Shown in pieces: positions 25,123 to 34,244 of a stretch of DNA of 64,000 nucleotides. The notes beneath the pieces are model-generated. The model did no database searches. It was not told where the DNA came from and was given only the letters and a program-made list of their open reading frames with translations. The position numbers and the translations under genes are program-made. The stretch is from Prevotellaceae bacterium UBA2744 (lineage in GTDB: Bacteria; Bacteroidota; Bacteroidia; Bacteroidales; Bacteroidaceae), in assembly GCA_002353575.1 (NCBI GenBank), contig DEJQ01000024.1:106068-170067 (forward strand), in the 5' to 3' direction. Each line of letters opens with the position of its first letter. The first letter of the stretch is position 1.

Positions 25123-26439
25123 TTATTTCCAGTCAGTAAGAAGGGTTCTCTTGTCAAGCACGTGCTTTGCCTTTCCCGTAGAACGTTCTATGTTGCCTGG
25201 TTCCTTGATGTGGATGTTCGGCTTGATACCAACCATGCTGACGATACGGTCATAGAGCGGCTTGATGAATGGCATCTGCTTTGCAGGATTCGGTGAGAAG
25301 TATTCTGCACGCAGTTCAACATCGAGGTCGAATGTGTCCTCGTTATTCTTGCGATCCACAGTTATGAAATATTGTGGGGTAAATACAGGGAACTCTGTAA
25401 GAACTGTTTCAATCTGTGAAGGGAATACATTTACACCGCGTATGATGAGCATGTCGTCGCTTCGGCCAAGAATCTTTCCGAGTCGCACAGTGGTACGTCC
25501 ACATTCACAAGGTTCGTAGATGAGGTGAGTAAGGTCGCGTGTGCGATAGCGAAGAATAGGCATTGCCTCTTTGCACAATGAAGTGAATACCAATTCGCCT
25601 TCTTCGCCCGGAGCAACCGGCTCAAGTGTTTCCGGATTGATTATCTCGGGATAGAACATATCTTCTGCAACGTGCGTGCCGTTTTGGAATTGACATTCTC
25701 CACCAACACCGGGTCCGCACATCTCTGTGAGTCCATAGATGTCTATGGCTTTGATGTGCAGTTTTTTCTCAAGTTCACGACGAATACCCCAAGTCCAGGG
25801 CTCTGCTCCGAAGAATCCTACACGCAATTTCAGATCCTCTGCGTTGACTTCGTGGCTTTTCTCGATTACTTCTGCCAAGTGCAGGGCGTATGACGGAGTA
25901 CAGCAAAGAGCTGTTGTGCCAAAATCTTTCATAAGCATAATCTGCTTCTCAGAGTTGCCGGCTGAAGTTGGCAATTGAATGGCTCCGCGTACAGCGGCTC
26001 CATCATGTGCACCAAGACCTCCGGTGAAAAGTCCGTAGCCGTAAGAAACCTGAACTATATCGCCTGGTCCTACATCGCCTACAGCCATTACACGTGCAAC
26101 ACATTCAGCCCACATCTTCAGGTCGTTTTCGGTGTATGTACCCACAACTGGTTTTCCAGTAGTACCAGACGAAGCATGTATGCGTCGAATTTCGCTCTGT
26201 GGTACTGCCTGCAGACCGAACGGATATTCATCGCGCAGGTCGTGCTTCGTGGTGAATGGTAACTTGTGAATGTCGTCAATGCTGCGAATGTCTTCCGGCT
26301 TAACACCCATATGGTCCATCTTCTTCTTGTAGAAGGGGACGTTTTCATAACATCTTTTTACAGTCTTAATAAGACGCTCAGACTGTAGTTTGCGCATGGA
26401 CTCTCTGTCCATGCACTCCATCTGTGGATTGTGAATCAT
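25123..26439 (-). CDS. paaK: Phenylacetate--CoA ligase (copy 2)
   Basis: This 438-residue adenylate-forming ligase has the P-loop SSGTTGKPV at 90-98, YGLTEMCGPGVGGECQ, YRTRDLTHLI and LGRSDDMLIIRGVN. It is clearly a paralogue of the copy at 20.3-21.6 kb, although much diverged. It is the last gene of an operon with iorA and iorB (26-bp gap), which couples arylacetyl-CoA formation to aryl-pyruvate oxidoreductase. One copy may prefer phenylacetate and the other indoleacetate or hydroxyphenylacetate, but this is speculation. Confidence 0.93.
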   Translation of the reverse strand: MIHNPQMECMDRESMRKLQSERLIKTVKRCYENVPFYKKKMDHMGVKPEDIRSIDDIHKLPFTTKHDLRDEYPFGLQAVPQSEIRRIHASSGTTGKPVVGTYTENDLKMWAECVARVMAVGDVGPGDIVQVSYGYGLFTGGLGAHDGAAVRGAIQLPTSAGNSEKQIMLMKDFGTTALCCTPSYALHLAEVIEKSHEVNAEDLKLRVGFFGAEPWTWGIRRELEKKLHIKAIDIYGLTEMCGPGVGGECQFQNGTHVAEDMFYPEIINPETLEPVAPGEEGELVFTSLCKEAMPILRYRTRDLTHLIYEPCECGRTTVRLGKILGRSDDMLIIRGVNVFPSQIETVLTEFPVFTPQYFITVDRKNNEDTFDLDVELRAEYFSPNPAKQMPFIKPLYDRIVSMVGIKPNIHIKEPGNIERSTGKAKHVLDKRTLLTDWK

Positions 26440-26465
26440 TGTAGTTATTACTTAATTTAAGGTGT

Positions 26466-27044
26466 TCATTTTTTGCTTGCCTCAACACCCATGTCGAAGG
26501 CCTTGAGGTTAGCTTCTACTATTGCTTCACCCTTACGCGCAAAGATAACAGAGATGGCTTTGCGAAGTTGTTCTACTGTGAGAATCTCGATGAATGGTGC
26601 AGCCATGCCAAGTAGTACCATGTTGGCACCACGGGCATTTCCTGCATCTTTGGCTACACTCTCGATGTCGAGCTGAACAACCGAAGGCATGCTTGCGAGT
26701 TCTGCCATAAGTGCGGATTCATCGGGGTAATCGGGTATGTTTACAAATGGTTTGTTGCTGGTCACGATAGTACCCGACTTTGCCAGATAGGGTAGATAGC
26801 GGAGCGATTCCATCGGCTCCATCGATATTACCACGTCTGCTCCGCCCAAGGAAATGAGATCGGAGTAGATGGGATCGGTGGAAAGACGAAGATTTGATTG
26901 TACGTCGCCGCCTCGCTGGCTCATTCCGTGTACTTCTGCCTGTTTCAGGTTTATGCCTGCTTCAGTAGCTGCTTCACCTATGATTGTTGCGATGGAGAGG
27001 ATTCCTTGTCCGCCTACACCGCAGAGTATGATGTCTTTTTTCAT
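26466..27044 (-). CDS. iorB: Indolepyruvate:ferredoxin oxidoreductase beta subunit
   Basis: This is the gamma-type domain subunit of the 2-oxo acid:ferredoxin oxidoreductase that interconverts aryl-pyruvates and arylacetyl-CoA. It begins ILCGVGGQGILSIATIIGEA, contains HGMSQRGGDVQS, and is 192 residues, normal for IorB. The ATG overlaps the iorA stop by 4 bp (ATGA), a sign of coupled synthesis of two subunits. Confidence 0.93.
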   Translation of the reverse strand: MKKDIILCGVGGQGILSIATIIGEAATEAGINLKQAEVHGMSQRGGDVQSNLRLSTDPIYSDLISLGGADVVISMEPMESLRYLPYLAKSGTIVTSNKPFVNIPDYPDESALMAELASMPSVVQLDIESVAKDAGNARGANMVLLGMAAPFIEILTVEQLRKAISVIFARKGEAIVEANLKAFDMGVEASKK

Positions 27045-28639
27045 TTGTTTGCCTCCTTTGCTTTCTTTGCCTCACGAGCGTGACGTGCTGCCGTCTGGAT
27101 ACACTCACGACGTGGAATGATGACGCTAACTCCGTTGTATTCAATTTCTTCTTTCAGTATGCGTGTAATCTCCGGCATATTCTTGGGCAGCGGAACTACC
27201 ACACGAACGTGCTCTGGCTCTACACCCAAGCCAAGGCAGATGGCCTCGAATTTGTTTGTGCCAGCAGAGTCCTGACCTCCGGTCATGCCTGTTGTAAGGT
27301 TGTCGGAGATAACGACAGTGATATTGGATTTGTCGTTTACAGCATCGAGAAGACCTGTCATGCCGCTGTGAGTGAAAGTGGAGTCGCCAATGATGGCTAC
27401 GGCAGGGAAGAGTCCTGCATCGGCAGCGCCCTTGGCCATTGTAATGCTTGCACCCATATCTACACAAGAAGAAAGACTCTTGAAAGGAGGTAAAGCCCCG
27501 AGTGTGTAGCAACCGATGTCGCCAAATACACGGTAGTCCGGATATTCTGCCAATACGGCATTGAGTGCTGCATAGACATCACGATGACCGCAACCCTGGC
27601 AGAGTTGTGGCGGACGTCCGGCAAGGTTCTTTGCGGGGGCATATACAGCTCCGCACTGATGACCAAGAGCCTTTGCCACGCAGTCGGGAGTAAGTTCACC
27701 TGTGCGTGGAAGGTCGCCTGTAAGACGTCCCTTCACTGGGTATCCGGCGCCGAGCAGACCTTTCAGACCTTCCTCTACGACTGGCTGTCCGTCTTCTACC
27801 ACAAGAATTGCATCGTTTTCTGCAGCCAGAGCCTTAATTTTGTCTTCTGGAAGTGGGTACTGGCTGATTTTAAGAATATTTGCATTGTCGCCAGCGGCTT
27901 CTTTCACGTAGTTGTAACCAATGCCGCAAGCAACGATGCCAAGGCGTGTGTTGCCTCCGTGCTCAACCTTGTTGTAAAGTGAATTCTCACTTGCCTTAAT
28001 GAATTCAGACTGCTTGTTCAGCAAGTCAACATATTTTTTGCGAGCGATACCTGGAAGGAGCACCCACTGGTCAGTCGAAGGGCTGAGCTTGTTCTCTGCT
28101 TTCTGTTCTCTTACTTCTACTGCAGCGCGGCTGTGAGCCAGTCGGGTGACGATACGTAAAACGACTGGAACTTTAAGTGCTTCTGAGAAATCAAAAGCGT
28201 TATTCACCATGTCATAAGCCTCTTGTTGGTTACTTGGTTCGAATACAGGTACCAGGGCAAACTTGCCATAGAAGCGGCTGTCCTGTTCATTCTGGCTACT
28301 ATGCATTGAGGGGTCGTCGGCTGCAAGTACGATAAGACCGCCATTGACACCTGTGATTGCACTGTTTACGAAAGCGTCTGCACAAACATTCATGCCCACA
28401 TGTTTCATACAAACTAACGCACGTTTTCCTGCGTACGACATGCCGAGTGCTGCCTCCATGGCTGTTTTCTCGTTCGTACACCAACGGCTGTGAATGCCAC
28501 GTTCGCGAGCTGTGGCATCAGCCTGAATGAACTCCGTGATTTCTGTTGAGGGAGTTCCTGGATAAGCATATACTCCGCTTAGTCCAGCATGAATGGCGCC
28601 CAAGGCAATAGCTTCGTCGCCTAAGAGTAATTTCTTCAT
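27041..28639 (-). CDS. iorA: Indolepyruvate:ferredoxin oxidoreductase alpha subunit
   Basis: This is the catalytic thiamine-diphosphate subunit. An N-terminal pyrimidine-binding domain (AGLSGVYAYPGTPSTEITEF) is followed by CQGCGHRDVYAAL and GDIGCYTLGALPPF, the TPP-binding region. The 532-residue chain stops after IIPRRECIQTAARHA with a lysine-rich tail. It lacks the C-terminal ferredoxin domain with two CxxCxxCxxxC motifs found in longer archaeal-type IorA, so electron transfer must use another route or partner. First gene of the iorA-iorB-paaK operon. Confidence 0.92.
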   Translation of the reverse strand: MKKLLLGDEAIALGAIHAGLSGVYAYPGTPSTEITEFIQADATARERGIHSRWCTNEKTAMEAALGMSYAGKRALVCMKHVGMNVCADAFVNSAITGVNGGLIVLAADDPSMHSSQNEQDSRFYGKFALVPVFEPSNQQEAYDMVNNAFDFSEALKVPVVLRIVTRLAHSRAAVEVREQKAENKLSPSTDQWVLLPGIARKKYVDLLNKQSEFIKASENSLYNKVEHGGNTRLGIVACGIGYNYVKEAAGDNANILKISQYPLPEDKIKALAAENDAILVVEDGQPVVEEGLKGLLGAGYPVKGRLTGDLPRTGELTPDCVAKALGHQCGAVYAPAKNLAGRPPQLCQGCGHRDVYAALNAVLAEYPDYRVFGDIGCYTLGALPPFKSLSSCVDMGASITMAKGAADAGLFPAVAIIGDSTFTHSGMTGLLDAVNDKSNITVVISDNLTTGMTGGQDSAGTNKFEAICLGLGVEPEHVRVVVPLPKNMPEITRILKEEIEYNGVSVIIPRRECIQTAARHAREAKKAKEANK

Positions 28640-28832
28640 CTTTATATTGATATTTCAACAAATTTCGCGAAAACACAAAATCGGTGCGAATTTACGAAAA
28701 TCTTCTAAAACGAGCATTAAATAAGTCAAGATTTCTTCTTTTTCTCCCATTTCAGAAACTTTTTTCTGCCAGAATTAAACAATGTGTGACATTTTTGTTT
28801 TTTTTTATTACTTTTGTTTGAAATGAAAGTTG

Positions 28833-28840
28833 TAAATTTG
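28833..28840 (+). promoter_or_regulatory. -7 box of the ilv operon
   Basis: TAAATTTG, 24 bp before the ilvD ATG at 28865, with TTTTG-like -33 candidates at 28812-28820. No attenuator peptide or T-box is visible in the short leader. Confidence 0.55.
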
Positions 28841-28864
28841 CACCCAAAATAAAAAGTTATAAAG

Positions 28865-30667
28865 ATGAAAAATAAATTACGTAGTTCTGTTTGTACCGAT
28901 GGACGCAGAATGGCAGGAGCCAGAGCTTTGTGGGTTGCAAACGGTATGAAACGTGAGCAGTTTGGTAAACCAATCATTGCTATTGTAAATTCTTTCACTC
29001 AATTCGTGCCTGGACACACACATCTGCACGAGGCGGGTCAGATAGTTAAGGCAGAAATAGAAAAACTCGGTTGCTATGCAGCTGAATTTAATACTATTGC
29101 TATAGATGACGGTATCGCAATGGGACACGATGGAATGCTGTACAGTCTTCCTTCGCGTGATATCATTGCTGATTCTGTTGAGTATATGTGTAATGCACAT
29201 AAGGCGGATGCCATGGTATGTATCTCCAACTGTGACAAGATTACTCCGGGAATGTTGATGGCTGCCATGCGCCTTAATATACCCGCAGTGTTTGTAAGTG
29301 GCGGTCCGATGGAGGCGGGAGTGTATAAGGGCGAAAATCTCGACCTGATTGCAGCTATGATCAAAGGTGCTGATCCGACAGTGAGCGACGAGGAACTGGC
29401 TGAAGTGGAAAACAGAGCATGCCCCGGCTGCGGATGTTGTTCTGGTATGTTTACTGCTAACTCAATGAACAACCTGACAGAAGCTATCGGTCTTAGTCTT
29501 CCTGGTAATGGTACTATCTTGGCTACACACGTAAACCGTGTAGAACTCATGAAGGCTGCTGCGCGTCAGATAGTGAAGAATGCTATGGCATACTATGAGG
29601 ATGGCGACGAGAGTGTTCTGCCACGGAGCATCGCTACCCGACAGGCATTCCTAAATGCGATGACTCTCGATATCGCTATGGGCGCATCTACTAATACTGT
29701 ACTTCACCTTCTGGCTGTAGCTCAGGAAGCTGGCGTTGACTTTACGATGAAGGATATTGATGCTCTCTCACGTAAGACTCCGTTCCTTGTTAAGTTGGCT
29801 CCAAACAGCCAGAAATATAGTGTGCAGGAGTTCGGACGCGCCGGAGGTGTGTTGGGACTGCTTGGCGAACTGAACAAAGGCGGTCTTATTGACACAAGCC
29901 TGAAGCGCGTCAATGGAGCAACTATCGCTGAAGATATAGAAAAATATAGTATTCTGAAAAATGATATCGATCCGGAGGCAAAACGTATCTATTCAAGTGC
30001 TCCTGCCGGCAAGTTCTGTAATCAGCTTGGTGCGCAGAATACTAATTACGAAACTCTTGATACAGACCGCGAGAAGGGCTGTATCCGTGATATAGAACAT
30101 GCATACACTAAGGATGGCGGTATGGCAATATTGTTTGGAAACATTGCTCAGGACGGATGTGTAGTGAAAACTGCAGGAGTGGATGAAAGTATCTGGAAGT
30201 TTGCTGGTCCTGCTGTCGTGTTTGACAGTCAGGAGGATGCTTGTGAAGGAATCCTTGGAGGTAAGGTGAAAAAGGGTGACGTTGTGGTTATCACCCACGA
30301 GGGACCAAAAGGTGGTCCGGGTATGCAGGAGATGCTCTATCCTACATCCTATATTAAGAGTATGCATATGGGCAAGGAATGCGCACTGATTACCGACGGG
30401 CGCTTTTCAGGTGGTACATCCGGACTTTCCATAGGCCACGTTTCTCCAGAAGCTGCTAATGGCGGTAATATCGGAAAAATTGTAGATGGTGATATCATAG
30501 AAATCGATATACCTAACAGGAGTATAAATGTACGCTTGTCGGATGAAGAACTGGCTGCACGTCCACAACAGCCACTGAGACGTAATCGTGTCGTATCGAA
30601 AGCTCTGCGTGCATACGCACAGAGTGTTTCGAGTGCAGATAAGGGCGGAGTAAGAATTATTGACTGA
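28865..30667 (+). CDS. ilvD: Dihydroxy-acid dehydratase
   Basis: This Fe-S enzyme dehydrates 2,3-dihydroxy-isovalerate and its homologue in valine and isoleucine synthesis. Cluster cysteines lie in ISNCDKITPGM and CPGCGCCSGMFTANSMN. The C-terminal motif TDGRFSGGTSGLSIGHVSPE is diagnostic of IlvD. The 600-residue length matches the IlvD family. It is the first gene of ilvD-ilvB-ilvN-ilvC, with ilvB starting 1 bp after the stop. Confidence 0.97.
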   Translation: MKNKLRSSVCTDGRRMAGARALWVANGMKREQFGKPIIAIVNSFTQFVPGHTHLHEAGQIVKAEIEKLGCYAAEFNTIAIDDGIAMGHDGMLYSLPSRDIIADSVEYMCNAHKADAMVCISNCDKITPGMLMAAMRLNIPAVFVSGGPMEAGVYKGENLDLIAAMIKGADPTVSDEELAEVENRACPGCGCCSGMFTANSMNNLTEAIGLSLPGNGTILATHVNRVELMKAAARQIVKNAMAYYEDGDESVLPRSIATRQAFLNAMTLDIAMGASTNTVLHLLAVAQEAGVDFTMKDIDALSRKTPFLVKLAPNSQKYSVQEFGRAGGVLGLLGELNKGGLIDTSLKRVNGATIAEDIEKYSILKNDIDPEAKRIYSSAPAGKFCNQLGAQNTNYETLDTDREKGCIRDIEHAYTKDGGMAILFGNIAQDGCVVKTAGVDESIWKFAGPAVVFDSQEDACEGILGGKVKKGDVVVITHEGPKGGPGMQEMLYPTSYIKSMHMGKECALITDGRFSGGTSGLSIGHVSPEAANGGNIGKIVDGDIIEIDIPNRSINVRLSDEELAARPQQPLRRNRVVSKALRAYAQSVSSADKGGVRIID

Positions 30668-30668
30668 T

Positions 30669-32369
30669 ATGGAAAAGATAACAGGTGCAGAGGCTATGAT
30701 GCGTGCCCTAGAAAATGAGGGCGTAGATATATTGTTTGGCTATCCCGGCGGATCTATAATGCCAACATACGATGCATTGTATGACCATAATAAAACGTTG
30801 AATCATATACTGGTTCGCCATGAACAGGGCGCTGTGCATGCTGCGCAGGGTTATGCTCGCGTTAGTGGTAAGGTGGGATGTGCAATAGTTACCAGCGGAC
30901 CTGGTGCAACCAATACAATTACAGGAATTGCCGATGCAATGATTGACTCCACTCCAATGGTTGTCATTACGGGACAGGTTGGAGTGGCTATGTTGGGAAC
31001 TGACGCATTTCAAGAGGTCGATGTAGTAGGTGTCACGTCACCTATCAGTAAGTGGAGCTATCAGATCCGACGTGCTGAAGATATAGCATGGGCAGTGGCC
31101 CGTGCCTTCTATATCGCGAAGAGCGGACGTCCGGGACCTGTTGTGCTTGACTTCGCAAAGAATGCCCAGACTTCTATGGTGGAATACGAACCTGCGAATG
31201 TAGATTTTATTCGTTCGTACGACCCTGATCCTGATTTGGATGAGGGTGAGATTCGCGAAGCTGCAAAGATGATCAACGAGAGCGTAAAGCCATTTGTTCT
31301 CGTCGGACAAGGCGTGGAGTTGGGTAATGCACGTGAGGAACTGAAAGCATTTCTCGAGAAGGCAGATATGCCATGCGGAACTACATTCCTCGGCCTTAGT
31401 GCTATAGAGAGCGATCATCGGCTCAACAAGGGAATACTCGGAATGCACGGAAACCTTGGTCCAAACGTTATGACCAATAAATGCGATCTGCTTATTGCAG
31501 TTGGTATGCGTTTTGATGATCGTGTAACTGGTAATCTTGCTACTTATGCTAAACAGGCTAAGATAATACATTTCGATATAGACCGTTCCGAGTTTAACAA
31601 GAATGTAAAGGTCAACCTATCTGTTCACGGAGACTGCAAGAAGTCGTTGGCAGCAGTAACGAAATTACTCGATAAGGTTACTCATACGTCATGGATAGAA
31701 GGATTCAAACCATACGAAGAAAAGGAGTATCAGAAGGTAATTGATAAGGCTTTGCATCCAACAGAAGGACCGTTGTTGATGGGTGAGGTAGTGCGCAAGG
31801 TAAGCGAAGCTACCAATAACGCTGCCATTATGGTTACAGATGTTGGTCAGAACCAGCTTTTCGCTTGTAGATACTTTAAGTTTACCAAAGCTCGTTCCGT
31901 AGTTACTTCGGGGGGGCTTGGCACAATGGGATATGGTATTCCTGCTGCTATCGGTGCTACGTTCGGGGCACCTGACCGTACGGTTTGTCTCTTCGTGGGC
32001 GACGGCGGCTTGCAGATGACCCTGCAAGAGTTCGGTACTATTATGGAACAGGGAGCACCAGTCAAGATAATTCTTCTAAACAACAACTATCTGGGTAATG
32101 TACGTCAGTGGCAGGAAATGTTCTTTTCACACCGCTATTCGTTCACACCGATGCTCAACCCCAACTACGAACTCATCGCAAAGGGTTATGGCATACCGGC
32201 CCGGACTGTGGTAGAACGCAGCGATTTGGATAATGCCATTAAGGAGATGCTTGCAACTCCGGGGCCATATCTGCTTCAGTGTGCTATCATGGAAGAAGAT
32301 AATGTGATGCCCATGGTGCCTCCGGGAGCAAATATCGATGAGATGATTTTGGAATATAAATCTGAATAA
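30669..32369 (+). CDS. ilvB: Acetolactate synthase large subunit
   Basis: This TPP- and FAD-dependent enzyme condenses pyruvate with pyruvate or 2-oxobutyrate. The catalytic glutamate is E52 (RHEQGAVHAAQGYAR), the FAD region contains GMHGNLGPNVMTN, and the TPP-binding motif runs from GDGGLQM to NNNYLG. The ATG at 30669 (MEKITGAEAMM) is used instead of an in-frame TTG 9 bp upstream. It is tightly packed after ilvD. Confidence 0.96.
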   Translation: MEKITGAEAMMRALENEGVDILFGYPGGSIMPTYDALYDHNKTLNHILVRHEQGAVHAAQGYARVSGKVGCAIVTSGPGATNTITGIADAMIDSTPMVVITGQVGVAMLGTDAFQEVDVVGVTSPISKWSYQIRRAEDIAWAVARAFYIAKSGRPGPVVLDFAKNAQTSMVEYEPANVDFIRSYDPDPDLDEGEIREAAKMINESVKPFVLVGQGVELGNAREELKAFLEKADMPCGTTFLGLSAIESDHRLNKGILGMHGNLGPNVMTNKCDLLIAVGMRFDDRVTGNLATYAKQAKIIHFDIDRSEFNKNVKVNLSVHGDCKKSLAAVTKLLDKVTHTSWIEGFKPYEEKEYQKVIDKALHPTEGPLLMGEVVRKVSEATNNAAIMVTDVGQNQLFACRYFKFTKARSVVTSGGLGTMGYGIPAAIGATFGAPDRTVCLFVGDGGLQMTLQEFGTIMEQGAPVKIILLNNNYLGNVRQWQEMFFSHRYSFTPMLNPNYELIAKGYGIPARTVVERSDLDNAIKEMLATPGPYLLQCAIMEEDNVMPMVPPGANIDEMILEYKSE

Positions 32370-32501
32370 GATAATCCTTAAATATTAATAATGTAAGAAA
32401 TGGCTTTTGGTGGTCAGTGTGGTGAATGCACAGAATGCGGCAAATGCGAAAGGCTGCTGAAAGGACAGAGTGAGGTTGATATAAATAAGGAAGAAAATAA
32501 A

Positions 32502-33059
32502 ATGGAACAAGACAATAGCGTAAGGCTTTACACATTTATTATTTATAGTGAGAACGTGCCCGGTCTTTTGAGTCAGATCACAGCAGTGTTCACCCGTCGG
32601 CAAGTAAATATCGAATCGCTCAATGTGTGTGCGTCAAGCACCCCAGGAGCGCATAAATACACTATTACAGCCTACTGCAATCGTGCTATGGCAGATATGC
32701 TTACTAAGCAGATAGAGAAGAAGATAGATGTGTTGCAGGCCAACGTCTTCACTGATGACGACATTTTCATCAACGAAACGTGTCTGCTGAAAATCAGTAC
32801 TTCTATAATGCTTGAGAATAAGGACGTGTGCCGTATGGTACGTTTACACCAGGCTCATATCGTTGAGGTAAACACCACCTATGCGACTATCGAGAAAACG
32901 GGTATTACGTCAGATATCCTTTCGCTCTATGACTCTTTGAAATCGCTGGGATGTGTTTTGCAGTTTGTGCGTTCTGGTAGAATCTGTATCACCAAGGGCT
33001 ATACGGAGCATTTGGATGAGTACCTTGCAGACAGGGAGAAGAAGCGTAATTCAAAATGA
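32502..33059 (+). CDS. ilvN: Acetolactate synthase small (regulatory) subunit
   Basis: This is the ACT-domain regulatory subunit that confers valine feedback on IlvB. The ACT domain begins RLYTFIIYSENVPGLLSQIT, followed by a second ACT-like half. The start at 32502 (MEQDNSVRLYTF) gives 185 residues, the usual length. An in-frame ATG at 32400 would add 34 residues with C7, C10, C13 and C16 in a CX2CX2CX2C pattern (GGQCGECTECGKCERLLKG). Both starts have A-rich leaders, so the choice is not settled. Confidence 0.88.
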   Translation: MEQDNSVRLYTFIIYSENVPGLLSQITAVFTRRQVNIESLNVCASSTPGAHKYTITAYCNRAMADMLTKQIEKKIDVLQANVFTDDDIFINETCLLKISTSIMLENKDVCRMVRLHQAHIVEVNTTYATIEKTGITSDILSLYDSLKSLGCVLQFVRSGRICITKGYTEHLDEYLADREKKRNSK

Positions 33060-33115
33060 AATTGTGACATTATAACTATATAACGTTTTATTATCATTTT
33101 TTAAAAAACAAGAAA

Positions 33116-34159
33116 ATGGCAAAAATGAATTTTGGCGGTGTTATCGAAGAAGTGATAACACGCGAAGAGTTTCCACTTGAGAAAGCTCGCGAAGTATTGA
33201 AAAATGAAACAATTGCAGTAATCGGCTATGGTGTACAGGGACCAGGTCAGGCTTGTAATCTCCGTGATAATGGATTCAACGTAATCGTTGGTCAGCGTCA
33301 GGGAAAGACATTTGAGAAGGCTAAGGCTGACGGATGGGTGCCAGGCGAGACCCTCTTCTCTATCGAGGAAGCAGCAGAGAAGGGTACAATCGTGATGTGT
33401 CTGCTTTCTGACGCAGCTGTTATGTCTGTATGGCCAACTCTGCAGAAGTATCTTACTCCTGGTAAGGCTCTTTATTTCTCTCATGGCTTTGCTATCACAT
33501 GGAACGATCGTACAGGTTGTGTTCCTTCAAAGGATATCGACGTTATCATGGTAGCTCCAAAGGGTAGTGGTACATCACTCCGTACTATGTTCCTCGAGGG
33601 TCGTGGTCTTAACTCTTCTTATGCTGTATATAACGATGCAACAGGCCGTGCTCTCGAACGTACACTTGCTCTCGGTATCGGTATAGGTTCCGGTTATATG
33701 TTTGAAACTACATTCCAGCGTGAGGCTACTTCTGACCTGACAGGTGAGCGTGGTTCGCTCATGGGTGCTATCCAGGGACTTCTTCTCGCTCAGTACGAAG
33801 TGCTCCGTGAGAATGGTCACACTCCATCTGAGGCATTCAACGAGACGGTAGAAGAGTTGACACAGTCTTTGATGCCTCTCTTCGCTGCAAAGGGGATGGA
33901 CTGGATGTATGCAAACTGTTCTACAACTGCACAGCGTGGTGCTCTTGACTGGTATCCACGTTTCCACGATGCTATCAAGCCAGTGGTTCAGAAACTCTAC
34001 GAATCAGTTAAGTCAGGTAACGAGGCACAGATTTCCATCGATGCAAACTCAAAGCCAGACTATCGTGTAGGTCTTGAAAAAGAGCTTGCAGCACTGCACA
34101 ACTCAGAAATGTGGCGCACAGCTGAGGTTGTTCGTCAGCTTCGTCCTGAAAACAACTAA
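33116..34159 (+). CDS. ilvC: Ketol-acid reductoisomerase, class I
   Basis: This NADPH-dependent enzyme isomerises and reduces acetolactate. The Rossmann motif is VIGYGVQGPGQACNLRD, followed by HGFAITW and the acid-rich metal site DLTGERGSLMGAIQGL with the partner ETVEEL. Length 347 fits class I. It is the last gene of the ilv operon, 56 bp after ilvN. The acyl-ACP thioesterase gene that I recall between ilvN and ilvC in some Bacteroides is absent here. A hairpin terminator follows. Confidence 0.96.
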   Translation: MAKMNFGGVIEEVITREEFPLEKAREVLKNETIAVIGYGVQGPGQACNLRDNGFNVIVGQRQGKTFEKAKADGWVPGETLFSIEEAAEKGTIVMCLLSDAAVMSVWPTLQKYLTPGKALYFSHGFAITWNDRTGCVPSKDIDVIMVAPKGSGTSLRTMFLEGRGLNSSYAVYNDATGRALERTLALGIGIGSGYMFETTFQREATSDLTGERGSLMGAIQGLLLAQYEVLRENGHTPSEAFNETVEELTQSLMPLFAAKGMDWMYANCSTTAQRGALDWYPRFHDAIKPVVQKLYESVKSGNEAQISIDANSKPDYRVGLEKELAALHNSEMWRTAEVVRQLRPENN

Positions 34160-34172
34160 TCAGTAATATTAC

Positions 34173-34212
34173 GGTTCCAGAAAGTCTATGCCCGCATAAC
34201 TATTCTGGAACC
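34173..34212 (+). terminator. Hairpin terminator of the ilv operon
   Basis: GGTTCCAGAA at 34173-34182 pairs perfectly with 34203-34212, and an inner TATG/CATA stem closes a CCCG loop. The tail is only moderately T-rich (TATTGTTT). Confidence 0.7.
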
Positions 34213-34244
34213 TATTGTTTAACAATAAAAAAATTAAAAGTATT

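Noticed and set aside
28640..28864. Attenuator or T-box in front of the ilv operon
   Set aside because: The leader after the promoter box is only about 20 nt, too short for either.
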